A stretch of DNA of 64,000 nt from Salvator merianae. Taxonomy: Eukaryota; Chordata; Lepidosauria; Squamata; Teiidae. Below the pieces are notes generated by a model. It was not told the origin of the DNA. It did no database searches and saw nothing but the letters and a program-made list of their open reading frames with translations. Below, in pieces: positions 44,001-54,860 of the stretch. The DNA lies in contig QVOM02000073.1 of the NCBI GenBank assembly GCA_003586115.2, forward strand, positions 44,563,469-44,627,468, written 5' to 3'. The translations under genes were made by a program, and so were the position numbers. The stretch's first letter is position 1. Each line of letters begins with the position of its first letter.

Positions 44001-45272
44001 AAGAATTTGCATGCTTTAATTTCTGAAAAGAAAAATAGTTTAACAGTGCCTCCCCAAGTGGTTGGAAATACTATATATTTTGACAGAAATAAAGGAGCTG
44101 AAATCCTGAAATGTCAGCTGTAAGTGATATAATTTAATGTTTTCACTGACTGAAAGGTACGCATGAACAGCTCCTTTCAACACCAATAACACCTCTCCTG
44201 TTCTTTTAGGCCTGAAATAACCATAAAGCAAAGCAGCAAGGCCCAAAACTCTTACTCACAGAGCTAAATGAGAGATGACAAGCTGTAATAACGGCTAAAG
44301 TCTTGTTAGTGACTGGGATTCAACTAGCAGTTAAATGTTCCAGAGTTTTAACCCAGATATTTCCATTTTTTCAAAGATATGGAAGTCTAAATATGTGAAG
44401 TGACTATGCAGTCGGAGGAATGAAAAATGGCTGGTGTGTTGTCTCTGCTACAGTAAAAGGAAGTAGCTACAAAGTGGTTGAACTATATGCAGCCTAATCA
44501 CAAATATGATGTGAACAGCCTTGAAATCATAACATGGGGTATTTTCTTTTTCTCCAAGATGAACAGTACTTCTAGTAATTCTACCATTGGTCCACTTCAA
44601 GCAAAGAATTGTGCATGCCCCTTCATGCAATGTTTTACAGCATGGCAGTATGCACTTATATCTTCAGTTTTGCAACTATTAATTTTTCAGCAGTTGTAGT
44701 GCTGGTTCAATGTCTGTTCTAGAACCAGGAATACTGTAATGCCTTATACCGTAGTGTTGTCCAGGGAGTGGTGAGTCTGCAAGACCCAAAGCCTGTTGCC
44801 CCATCTTCCTAAAGGAGCAACCTTTTCATAAGCCAGGAAAATTAGCTCTGAGGTCACCTCCTTCAAACAAGTTTGTATTGAGGGTGTATGGATGGCCACT
44901 CTCATTTCCAAGCTGACCAACCAACTGGAAGCCAGACTGCTTGCATAGTGCGCAGCCTGACTTCCTGTGCTACTTCCTGTCCCTGGCCAGGGAACCAATC
45001 AGAGAATACATCTCAGTGAGTGGCATTCTACCAGTAGAGAATTTCCAGGAATGTGAAGATGTTCTGTGAAACTTTGAGTTTGCCAGAGGTCCACCCACAC
45101 CCCTGCCCATTCCCACAGCAGTTGGTTCCATCCAGCCCCAGATGGAGTTTCATTGGAATGAAGTCTTTATTTGCAGAGAGCACTCAGGGGAGGACCTCTG
45201 CAGGAGCTCTTAAGATTCAGGTAAGTGTACATGTGAGAATATCATCTCATGTAGATTCTCCTAGGAACCATT
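41096..45272. other. Long non-coding stretch without recognised genes
   Basis: Mostly unassigned sequence, with short poly-A tracts (42684-42695, 43222-43238). 43440-43640 is GC-richer and may be a decayed element. 44740-45010 (GACTTCCTGTGCTACTTCC, GGCCAGGGAACCAATCAG) looks repeat-like but was not identified. No exon, RNA gene or tandem array was found. Confidence 0.4.
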
Positions 45273-45839
45273 GGGCCTTTTCACACTGAGCTCCGTAGTC
45301 CATTCACAGTAGTTGGCTTCGGACCGAGAACGCTGGCTGCCATTCGCACTCCCAGCCAAAGGAACGGACCCGAAGCCGACCAGCAGAGGGAACAGTGCAA
45401 ATGGCAGCTGCTAGTTCGGTACCGCACTCCGTACCATCGAGCTCCACTTCATAACCAGAGGGCTCCTTACGGAGCCGGCTTCGTAATGGCAGCTAGGCTG
45501 CCATGCCCAAAGGGCTATCCTGGGCACAAAGCATCGTACCAGGGTGTGAAGCTTCGTACCGGGGTGTGAAGCTTCGGACCACGCATGCGCAGCCGTGCCA
45601 GCCACACCCGGCTGCCATTTCAAACGCGGATGGGAGTGCGAAAGCACCGTGCCCAATCTTCGCTCCATCGCACAGGTCGGAATGAAGACAAGCTTTTACT
45701 TGTCTAGCCCTACCCAGGATCAGGTACGAATCGGGTACGATGTGGTTCGGATCGGGTGAGGCGTGCGCCCGCGGCAGTGCAAAAGCTCAGTTCCAGCGAA
45801 CGGACAAGAACGTTCCACCGCCGTAGTGCGAAAAGGCCC
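45273..45839. mobile_element. MITE family E, copy 1 (567 bp, CpG-rich)
   Basis: GGGCCTTTTCACACTGAGCT at the left and AGTGCGAAAAGGCCC at the right form the termini. The interior is close to identical to 56265-56865, most differences being CpG to TpG/CpA or small indels. It carries two tandem GGGTGTGAAGCTTCGTACC-type units (45542-45580), ACGCATGCGCAGCC and GAACGGAC/GTTCC-type inverted words. It has no transposase ORF, and no target duplication could be confirmed. Confidence 0.8.
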
Positions 45840-46469
45840 AGTATGGCCAAAACTGTTTCTTTCCACAGTCAAAGTAAAAGCCTAGGGCTGTCTTCAGATG
45901 CAAAATAAAACCCACAATCCTCTCAGTACTACACTGGGAATGCCAGATATACTCAAGGCATTCCCAGTGCAGTACCAACTGCAAAACACAAAAAGTGCAA
46001 TGCAAGACTATTACAGGAAATTCAGCAAGGATACTGGGTTTCCTGTAATACCCCACTTACCTGTGTATCTGGTGAGCAACAAACATGATTGGCCTGAGAG
46101 GGAATACCTGAAGCCAACCAAGCATGCAAAAAACAAAAGGAAAGAAAGGGGGCAGGTAATTGGCTGACTTCCAGTAGTCATTTTTGGGCCAAACATATGT
46201 GCTGCTCACCAGACATGAAGGTAAGATGGAGACTGCTTCTCATGTCAGGTGACATTCACCAATAGGCAATCACGGGATCTTGTTTAGGTTTCACATTGCC
46301 TCTTGCCCTTTGAAGGCAATGAAAGCATGCATTTTATTGAGGGGGGAAATTGCTAAATGAAGAAAGAGATTCTGATTTCTTAAAATAATTGTGTGCTTCC
46401 AGGATAATACAGTAATAATCATCTATAAGGGTGCAAAACCAGGGCACCAAGATCTGTAGGAAGATTTCA
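45840..46469. other. Fold-back remnant and unassigned sequence
   Basis: TCTCAGTACTACACTGGGAATGCC (shortened) near 45920 and GGCATTCCCAGTGCAGTACC at 45958-45977 are inverted to each other. AATACCCCACTTACCTGTGT and GGTGAGCAACAAACATG face TGTGCTGCTCACCAGACATG, so 45890-46230 is probably a MITE with lost termini. Confidence 0.5.
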
Positions 46470-46764
46470 CTTGTATGTATCATAAGAATGTAAGAATATA
46501 ATAAGAGCCCTACTGGAACAGGCCACAGCCCATCTAGTCCAGCATCCTGTCTCACCCAGTGGTCCATCAGTTGCTTCTGGGCATTCTCAAGCAGGAGACA
46601 AAGGCAAAACCTTCACCTGCAAATAGGTTTTACAAGCATCCTGCCTGTCCTTCCAACCTGGAGGCAGTACCCAGCCATTCATTCTAGCAGCCTTTGATGC
46701 GCCTGACCTCCATGAATCTGTCCAATTCATTCTTAAAGCTATCCAGGGTGGTTGCTGTCACCGC
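46470..46764 (-). mobile_element. CR1-like LINE, antisense, 3' end (left of hAT insertion)
   Basis: ATAAGAGCCCTACTGGAACA, GGCCACAGCCCATCTAGTCC, AGCATCCTGTCTCACCCAGT and GGTCCATCAG are the reverse complement of the CR1 terminal sequence. It continues through CCATGAATCTGTCCAATTC to the insertion point of the hAT element and resumes at 47703. Confidence 0.85.
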
Positions 46765-47702
46765 TAGGGGTGTGCACGAAGGCACTTTCCCCTCTTTGCT
46801 TCGCAGTGCTGCGAAGCAAGGGAGCTTCATTTTCGCGTGAAAATGAGAGGCTCGAAAAGGGAGCCTTTCGTTTTCGCGGCGAAAATCTTCACAGCGACCG
46901 ACCGATCGGAAACGGAGACAAATCAAGGCGAAGGGAAGACCTTCGCCACAAAGGTCTTCCCTTCGCCTTGATTTCTCCGTTTCCGATCGCGCAGCGCTCT
47001 CTCATTCCCCCCCCCCCATTCTGTCAGCGCGCACACTGACAGACTGGGGGGGGGAATGAGAGAGCGCTGCACAACCGGAAAGAGAGAAATCAAGGCGAAG
47101 GTCTTCCCTTCACCTTGATTTCTCTCTTTCTGATCGCGCAGCGCTCTCTCATTCCCCCCCCCCAGTCTGTCAGCGCGCACACTGACAGACTGGGGGGGGG
47201 AATGAGAGAGCGCTGCGCGATCGGAAAGAGAGAAATCAAGGCGAAGGGAAGACCTTCGCCTTGATTTCTCTCTTTCTGGTTGCGCAGCGCTCTCTCATTC
47301 CCCACCCCCTAGTCTGTCAGTGTGCGCGCTGACAGAATGGGGGGGGGAATGAGAGACAGTGATCGGAAACGGAGAAAAATCAATGCCGAATCCGATCGCT
47401 AAAGTTAAGTGCTGCCTGTCACAGAGGCAACACTACTTTAGCGATCGGATTCAGCATTGATTTTCTGACATTTCCGATCGGTCTCCCTCTTTTAGGCTGC
47501 GTGAAGCTTCTACGCTCTGATGCAGGAGCTTCTCACGGCCAAAAAGAGGGAGCTCGCGGCAAATGGCGAAGGTCTCGAACGTCGCCGGGACCTTCGCCAT
47601 TCGCATTCGCGAGCCCCTTTTGTCTTCACATTTCACCGAAGATGGCGGAAACGCCATCTTCGCACGAAATTTGAAGTGCACTAAGCTTTGTGCACATCCC
47701 TA
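46765..47702. mobile_element. hAT-type non-autonomous element, 938 bp, with three tandem palindromic units
   Basis: Terminal inverted repeats TAGGGGTGTGCAC and GTGCACATCCCTA are flanked by an exact 8-bp duplication, GTCACCGC at 46757-46764 and 47703-47710, diagnostic of hAT. Removal of the element and one duplicate restores a continuous CR1 sequence. The interior holds three units of about 146-147 bp starting near 46991, 47138 and 47284. Each runs GCAGCGCTCTCTCATTCC, C-run, GTCTGTCAG..GCGC..CTGACAGA, G-run, GGAATGAGAGAGCGCTGC, and is thus itself a palindrome, linked by AGAGAAATCAAGGCGAAG/CTTCGCCTTGATTTCTC palindromes. Further inverted pairs lie at 47380-47480. No transposase is encoded. Confidence 0.92.
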
Positions 47703-47878
47703 GTCACCGCTTCTTCTGACCCACTAGGTGAAAAACTACTTCCCTTCTCTTGTCCATCAGCTTCATGAAGTGCCCCCTGGTTCTAATAATAAATTTTCTC
47801 GAGGAACCTTTTCCACTCCATGCATGATTTTATACATTTCAATCAGATCTTCTCTTAAACGTCATCTTTCAAGGTTGA
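47703..47878 (-). mobile_element. CR1-like LINE, antisense (right of hAT insertion)
   Basis: Resumes with CACCGCTTCTTCTGACCCAC, then GTCCATCAGCTTCATGAAGT, GCCCCCTGGTTCTAATAATA and CCACTCCATGCATGATTTTA, the antisense CR1 3' UTR. It is cut again at about 47878. Confidence 0.85.
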
Positions 47879-48346
47879 AGGGGCAGAAGCTGCCCCCAAT
47901 GGCAAGAGGAAAATGCGAGAGCTTGTTTGCAACTTGCAGTTGCCTCCCACCATCTCTGCCAAACAGCAGGGCAGCATAACTGGGCAAGTGTGGGCACCTA
48001 CCTGTCTAGATGCTTGTTCCAGCGATGGTGAGACAATTACTTCCAGGTATTTTGACGGTGCACATGCTGGCCCTCACACACGCACAGTGCCCATTTTTGC
48101 CCCAGTTTCAGCCCTGCCCGTGTGAAAGGGCCTTTTTCTTCAGGAAGGCACCCAAAAGCAAGTTTCCTGACCATATTGCTATTCAGGGAAAATCCATAGT
48201 GGGAGTTGATTTTTCCCAAGTAGTGATAATGCAGAATTCCACTCCTTTTTCCTGGAGCTATGCTGGAATTGCCACAGATACATGTGGCAATCCCAACATA
48301 GTCCCAAGGTAAACCCACATTTTAGGTCCTGTCTGAATGTGCCCCT
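47879..48346. mobile_element. Second DNA-transposon insertion within the same CR1, family F-like
   Basis: CR1 text stops at CAAGGTTGAAG and resumes at AGACGTTGCAGCC (48347). The intervening ~468 bp starts GGGGCAGAAGCTG and ends GAATGTGCCCCT. Near its right end it contains GCCACAGATACATGTGGCAAT and CCCAACATAGTCCCA, which are the family-F words found at 8.1, 40.5 and 59.9 kb. Confidence 0.65.
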
Positions 48347-49275
48347 AGACGTTGCAGCCAGATTTTATAAGGGAAGTGTTCCAGCACCCTGATCATTATA
48401 GTTGTATTTTTCTGCATTCTTTCCAGTTCCACAATATTTTTTCTGAGGTGTGGTGACCAGACTCATACACAAAGCAATCACACACATACAATCTGGCCTC
48501 ACCATAGATCTATTCAATTACTCATAGCATTAAATTTGCTTTTTTTTTTTCACTGCTGCTGCACACTGAGTTGATACCTTCATTGAGCTGCCCACCAGAA
48601 CCCCAAGATCCCTTTCCTAGTCTGGCAGAGAAAGCTCAGTCCTATCAGGTTATGAGTATAATTGAGGGATTTTGCCCCAGTGTGCATCACTCTGAACTTA
48701 CTAAGATTGAAGCTCATATGCCACTTGGTTATCTGCTCATTCAGTGTCAGGAGAACCCTCTGGAGCTCTTCAAATCTCTTTCGGGGTTTTTTACTTTGGT
48801 CATCAGCAAACTTTGCTCTCTTACTGCTTACCCCTACTTTTGAATCATTTATGAATAAATTAAGAATGACAAGTCCCAGTACTGAACATTGAGGGATCCT
48901 GCTTTTTACTTTCCTCGATTCTGAGAATTGTCCATTTATTACTACTCTCTGTTTCCTCTCCTTGAGTCAGTTAACAATCCAGGACAGGACCTGTCCTCTT
49001 ATTCCATAACTGGTTAGTTTATTCAGGAATCTTTGATGAGGAACTTTGTCAAAATCCTTCTGAATATCCAGATAGACAATGTCAATTGGATCGCCTTCAT
49101 CCACATGCTTATTAGCATTCTCAGAGAAGTCTATCAAGTTAGTAAGGCATGATTTACATTTGCAGAAGCCATGCTGTTTTTCCTTCAACAATACATGCTC
49201 CTCTATGTGTGAACTAATCTTATCCTTAATGATGGATATCATGTGTTCAGGGCTTCTTTTCTTCTTTCTATTCAC
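48347..49275 (-). mobile_element. CR1-like LINE, antisense, 3' UTR to reverse transcriptase
   Basis: 48347-48960 is antisense CR1 sequence. At 49275-48967 the minus strand reads a CR1 RT piece: ISSHIEEHVLLKEKQHGFCK, SCLTNLIDFSENANKHVDEG, then DIVYLDIQKDFDKVPHQRFL and GIRGQVLSWI, the fingers and palm motifs of CR1-clade RTs. The frame is open for 103 codons, but upstream and downstream parts are missing, so it is 5' truncated and inactive. Confidence 0.9.
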
Positions 49276-49299
49276 ATGGAATGTAGGTGTTCATGTTTA

Positions 49300-49935
49300 C
49301 TAAAAAAACCATATAGTGCCCTATTACCAAGGTCTCAGGGTAGTGAATAACAATCAGGAACATAAAACACTGAGGGAAATAAAATATATTTAAGTGAAAC
49401 ATATAAACACAAAATGAAATAACCAAATACAGGAGTGAAGGGGGAAGAAACTTATTAAGAACCACAGGCCTGATTAGAGAGAAATTCTTTAAGGAGGTTC
49501 CAAAAGACAACCAAAGAATATGGCTGGCGTATCTCTGGGGGAAGGCTATTCCAAAACCTGGGAGGCACCACTGAGAAAGTTCTCTGTCTAGTAGTGGCTC
49601 CATGAGCCTCATGAGGGGAAGGGACGTCACCGGAAGATTTTAGCTGGTGGTCAGGACTGAATGGAAAGGGACATTCCTGCAGATATTTGGGATTCAAGTC
49701 GTTTAGGACCTTAAAAGCCAATATTGCAACTTTGAATTGGGCTCAGAAGTGAATTGGTAGCCACCCTAGGTCTTTTAAAACTGGAGTGATATGGGCACGA
49801 CCAGACACCACAATCAGCAGTCTAAATGCAGTGTTTGGGACTAGCTCTAATATCTGGACTATCTTCAAAAGGAGCTCCACGTAGAAGGCATTGCAGTCAT
49901 TTAGTCTTGAGATCACAAGGGCATGGATCACAGTA
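49300..49935 (-). mobile_element. L2-like LINE, antisense, 3' end and RT C-terminal part
   Basis: The 3' tail at 49310-49340 reads antisense CCTATTACCAAGGTCTCAGGG, the L2-type end. Minus-strand frames give VISRLNDCNAFYVELL, VQILELVPNTAFRLL and RAHITPVLKDLGWLPIHF (49931-49743), then FKVLNDLNPKYLQECPF and FWNSLPPEIRQP (49718-49515), the C-terminal RT region. A frame break lies between the two parts. Confidence 0.85.
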
Positions 49936-50014
49936 GCCAGAGAAGCTCAGTCAAGGAAAGACCTCAGCTGTCTAATTCATCTGAGCTGCACATAGACACC
50001 TTTTGTTGCTGCAG

Positions 50015-50790
50015 TTACCTGGGCCATACGGAAGTCAGAGGAAAACCAAGGAGACTGGCAAGCTCCACCTGATCACTGAGGACACGCAGGACTGGAAATT
50101 CCCACAAACTCCCACAGAAGTCTCCAGGGGTGGAACATAAGAATAGCTCCACAAGCATAGCAGTGGAATAGGGATGCCTTAAGCTCAAATTTGACCAGAA
50201 AATGGTCCAATCATGCCAGTTAAGATCACCTATTAATGGTCCCCCACTCATACTCAGAGAGGAGAAAAGCAAGTCAAGAATCCTGCTACATGGCTTGGAG
50301 CTATGATGGACTGAGACAGTTCCATGACTGTCATAGCAGCAAGAAAGCCTGAGCTGGGCCACAGGGGTCTCCTCAATATGGAGATTAAAGTCACCAAGCT
50401 CCACCATGGAAGAAGACTGAACTACGATCTCTGAGATAATCTCAGTCAGCTCATGAAAAGCAGTGTCATGGTAGCCTGGAGGATGGTGGACACGCAGCAA
50501 AATCACTAAAGCTTCACGGCCCAACAGCAAGTATAACACCTTGATCCTGGCTGGGAAGTGAACTAAGTGTCTGGTCAGGAAGATAAGAATCTTGATGGAC
50601 TATGGCAACCCCCACCCCACCCTGCCCCACTAGTCTTGCTGGTACTGAACTGAGTACTCTGGAGGGCAGAGCTGAGAGATCATAGGCTCCCCCACACTGT
50701 CAGCCCAGGTCTCTATGATACAAACTAAATCAGCCTGTTAATCCACAATCCAGTTCTGGATTAAAAATGATTTACTGCAGTTAGACCTGG
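50015..50790 (-). mobile_element. L2-like LINE, antisense, endonuclease part
   Basis: The minus strand 50539-50015 is open for 174 codons and shows MVELGDFNLHIEE (the GDFN motif of AP-type endonucleases), SRILDLLFSS and DLNWHDWTIFWSNL (the histidine-containing C-terminal motif, here DLNWHDW). It continues antisense to about 50790 with the 5' part of the same domain. The central RT is deleted between this part and 49935, so the copy is internally deleted. Confidence 0.8.
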
Positions 50791-53251
50791 CATTAAGTAA
50801 AACTACTGCCAGAGTAGGTTGGAAGGCTGGCATTTGCTCCTGAATTCTGTTGGCTGAGAGGGAGGCTAGAAGGAGGAATGGCCTGAATACATCTAATCCT
50901 CTCTCTCTATCTGTACAATACTGCTCTTCCTCTCAACGCCCCACTTTTCTTTGCCCCCAAATCACAGAGATGCTCTCCAAGGCTATCCCCGAGGAAGCTT
51001 CCATCACCCAGGCAACATCCCAAGTCTTTATCTCCAGTGCACTGGAGGAAATTGTACCTCCTCCTACGCCCTTCTGGTTCTTCCTTGGTGGCTCTTATAT
51101 GGCCAGAATTAGGCAAATTGCTGTCCTCGAGGGGTTGGGTACCTTTGGACAATGTTTTCCAAATGTCTGCCAATATAATTTATTACTAAATAAAAGGTCA
51201 GCTGGAACATGCAGGACAGACAGAATGAGAAAGAAGGTGGTTAACAAACATGAACAAGAATGTAACTAAGCTCAGTCTGACCACTGGGTACACAGACAGA
51301 GCCTCAGGCAGGAAATGATTGTCAGCCAAAAACCACACCCACCCTAGTTACATGGAGAGTCTGTGTCTAAACACAGGAAACTGTCCTTTGGTTTTGAAAT
51401 AAAGAGGATGTCATTAACTCACACGGAACGTCTGCTTCATTCTTCAGCAGCCAGGGCATGCGTTTAAAAACAGCACGTCTCCAAACCTTATTGTTAATTT
51501 GATGGGTTCAGCGCTGTTTGTTTCCAGGTATTTTGGGCCCTTTCCACCCCCACTGGTAGACTAGGACTTGCTCTGATCCAGGCCTCCACTGTCCACACTG
51601 TCCACTAGCAGCAGACCCACCCACCCCTTTAGAGTGGCCCATCTGCATTGGACTAAGCCATAGATTAGGATGGGGCACCGAAACAGTGCCGTATCTGAGT
51701 CCAAGCATAGAGGTCCACAGCCAGACAGGAGAGCACACCCTATAGTCCAGAATATGAGGGACACTTCAGCAGTGCATCAGAAAGGACTCTTGAAAGTGGC
51801 ACTGAAAGTCTAGAGCAGAAATGGTCTTGGATTCACCTTCTCTCAGCTCCTCAGATGTCATTCTGTTCATTTTTGAACTCCTTGAGTAGTTGTCCTGAAA
51901 CTGATCCCCTTGGGATGCCACTGGACTACATCTTCCAGAATTTCTGCTGGCCATGGTGGCTGGGCCTGAGAGGAGCTGAAGGCCAAAATGTCTGGAGGAC
52001 ACCTTTCTAGGGGAGTCTGAGGTTTTGGCTTCACAGATACAGCCGGAGACACCTTGAGGCAGGCAGCTCCAGGGAAGCATCTTCCCAGCAGTTTCCATTC
52101 TTAGCATGCAAGAGTGTCTGGAGACATCACAGCCATGGCACTCATCCTCCAAGTGCTATTTCATTCCTTCAGCTCCAGGTGAGCATTGTGCTTTTAGGGG
52201 AGCATCTTATGATGCCAAAAATGCAGGCATGACACCCGGGACAGTCCATGCAGGAATCTCCCACAGTAAAATAGCCTAAGTCATTTAATGGCTTCATGAC
52301 TAATTAGAACAATGTGAACTCTTAAGTAGGGTGCACTGAATGGTTTTAAAGGAAGATTGTGTCCATGGTGCCACACACAGAGAAATAGGAGAGCTGAATA
52401 TGAGAAGCAAACGCCTGGATGAGTTTTGTTATGATAAAGCACTTGAATCATCATCCTTGATATCCACCTTTGTCTATTTTTTGCCATACATCCTGAGTGA
52501 CTTGCCTGCCCAGATGCAAAGTAGATGGAAAACATCCCTGTTATGGAGTGACTGAGTTTTATTAGGAAGGAGTTGTGAGGGTTACCACAGAAGGAATGAA
52601 TGAACAAGGCAGAGTACAATGAGTCATAAAGAACAATGAATTCAATACCTACCCAAAGGCACAACTGTCAAGGGACATGGCTGTCGCATATCACCTTAAT
52701 TGCAGGGCTGGCCCAACTCCACAGGTGGGGTCACCTCGGGCACTGAGTGACATGCCCCCCTGACGGAAGAACTCCCAAGACAAACCACTTCCCCCTTCAT
52801 GCTTGCACAACTCATAACTCTTCTGTCTCTGTGCTAAGGCGCATTACGTGTCCACACACACTTTGGCCTCTACATCACATTCTCATGGAGCCTTCATATG
52901 AACATATAAAGCAATTCTGTAAAAATGTTGATGTCTAAACCAGGATTTTAAAAAGGAATTAGAGGATCCTAAAGAGCAAAGAAAAAAAACATTGGAGAAC
53001 TATATACAGCCCACTGCCTCTGCTTAGCCCTGTTGTAAGGGCATGGCAACTAAAAGTATTAAAGGTCCTCATGCTCAGATGTATGTGTATGGATGTGCTT
53101 TAATACCTTGCTCTCATCCAAGCCTTACTGCTTGGAAGAGAGTCCTAAAATGGAAACATAAAGTGCAGCAGGTTCTGTGTGACCTGGCTGGAAGCTCTTT
53201 CAGGTTGGGAAATACAAGTGTGGGAATATGGCTGGAGCCCTAGGCAGAATA
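50791..53251. other. Non-coding; partial repeats
   Basis: 50820-51185 probably continues a LINE 5' region; its 139-codon plus ORF has no recognisable domain. 51390-51450 (AATAAAGAGGATG... ACGTCTGCTTCATTCTTCA) looks like a polyadenylation region of a retroelement, but no partner terminus was found. 51530-51740 begins GGGCCCTTTCCACCCCCAC, a MITE-like end. The remainder is unassigned. Confidence 0.4.
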
Positions 53252-53259
53252 CTTGCAGG

Positions 53260-53446
53260 CAGGCCCATAGCTGGGGAGGGGGAGAGGGGCAGCCCCCCCA
53301 ATTCCCCCCCCCTCAAAAAGCTTGTCCTGTGTATTTATTTCTATTATACTAATGTAGACTTATTACAGGAAGAATGTGACATATTACTCATTCACCCTCA
53401 AATTTGTGACTGCCCCCCCATATATATGGAGCTGGCTACGAGTCTG
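53260..53446. mobile_element. Small hAT-like element
   Basis: Left end CAGGCCCATAGCTGGGGAGG; right end GGAGCTGGCTACGAGTCTG, whose complement is CAGACTCGTAGCCAGCTCC. Flanking octamers CTTGCAGG (53252-53259) and GTTGCTGG (53447-53454) agree at six of eight positions, compatible with an aged 8-bp duplication. Interior has C-runs on both sides. Confidence 0.6.
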
Positions 53447-53549
53447 GTTGCTGGCCATAACATTGCACTGGAAACAGCAAATGAATGGCATGTATGCAGT
53501 GGGCAAGAAGCTGGGGGACAGAGTGCACGGAATGAGAAATATGGGCACA

Positions 53550-54860
53550 GAAGAAAGTCATTAAGGGCTTTTGAAGTCAAAATTAGAACCTTGAATTGAA
53601 CCTGGAAGCAAGATGGCAGCCAGCACAGATCTCTATGGATTGGAATAATATGTGGCTGGCCAAACACACCTGTCAGCAGTCTGTCTGCAGCATTTTGCAC
53701 AAATTCTAGCTTCCAAACCATTTCCAAGGGTAGCCCAATATAAAGTGTATTACAGAAGTCCAATCTGGAGGTTACAAGAGCATGGATAACAGTGGCCATG
53801 AGATCTCTGTCCAGAAAGGGCTTGAGTAGGCTTATTAATCTGACATGGAGAAAGGCATTCCTGATCACCAATGTCATCAGGAAATGAAGTAACAGTTGGG
53901 GATCAAGAAGAATGCCCAGGTTCCAGGTCTGTTCCTTCAAGGGGAGTGCAACCCTGTCTAGAAGAGGATACCTAACTACTTCCTTAACACTAGAGCCTAG
54001 GACCCACAGCAATTCTGTCTTGTCAGGATTCATTTTCAGTATATTGAACCACATCCTGCCTTTCACCACCTCCAGGCATTGGTTCAGAACTTGATCTGTC
54101 TCACCTGATTCTTATGAAACAGATTATCCAGAATATCCATGCTTTATTCCAGAATATCCAAATATAGTGGAATAAGTAAGCATTGTCTGGATGCAGCCAC
54201 AGAGCTGATTGTCATCAGCATACCGATGCCACTTCATTCCACCTCCCCGAGGACTTCACCTAGCAGCTTCATATAAATATTTAAAAGAATGGGAGATAAA
54301 ATGAACCTTTGGGGAACCCCAAATGTTTGCTCCCAGGGAATCAACTGGAAGTCCTCCGTGATTACTTTTTGAGATCTGCCATGGAAGTTGGAACAGAACC
54401 ACTTTAAAGTTGTGCCTCTGATTCCTAAATCATGTAACCGTTGCAATATCAATAACTATGGAGTGATCCTTGAGTACTAATAGGGTGACACACACCCTGT
54501 TTCTCTCTCACCATAGATCATCCCTCAAGGCAACCAAGGCAACCTCAGTGCTGTGACTTGAGCTGAAGCCAGATTGAAAAGGGTCAAGACAATCCATTTC
54601 CTCCAAGCATGCCTGCAGATACCCCATCATCACATTCTCAAGTACTTTGCCCAAGGGAGATTGGCAATCGGCCGATAGTAGGATGCATCACTGCCTCCTT
54701 CCATCCCGTAGAGAAGCATTAATTATTTGCTGGACCCAGCCAATCAATCCCTCACACACTGGCTATCTTTTATCAGTCTTCAGGACAAGACCCAAAAAGG
54801 CAGGTGGCAGAGCAACTTCCTGCATGTATCTTGTCCACACCATCAGCCTGCAATAACTAA
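53550..54860 (-). mobile_element. L2-like LINE fragment, antisense, long open RT segment
   Basis: Minus-strand 54452-54234 reads GTTLKWFCSNFHGRSQKV and GVPQRFILSPILLNIYMKLL (RT motif region B to C). 54069 down to about 53550 is continuously open: LKMNPDKTELLWVLG, NLGILLDPQLLL, ATVIHALVTSRLDFCNTLYI, GLPLEMVWKLEFVQNAADRL and PIHRDLCWLPSCFQVQFKVL. The YADD segment between them is damaged, and upstream text to about 54860 is only loosely LINE-like. It is less decayed than the other L2 copies here. Confidence 0.85.

Noticed and set aside
50850..51269. A 139-codon plus-strand ORF
   Set aside because: Starts in L2-like LINE flank and has no family signature; treated as repeat-derived.
51190..51460. 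A solo LTR (AATAAA followed by a TCTGCTTCATTCTTCA-type end)
   Set aside because: No matching TG start, target duplication or second LTR could be identified, so the call cannot be supported.
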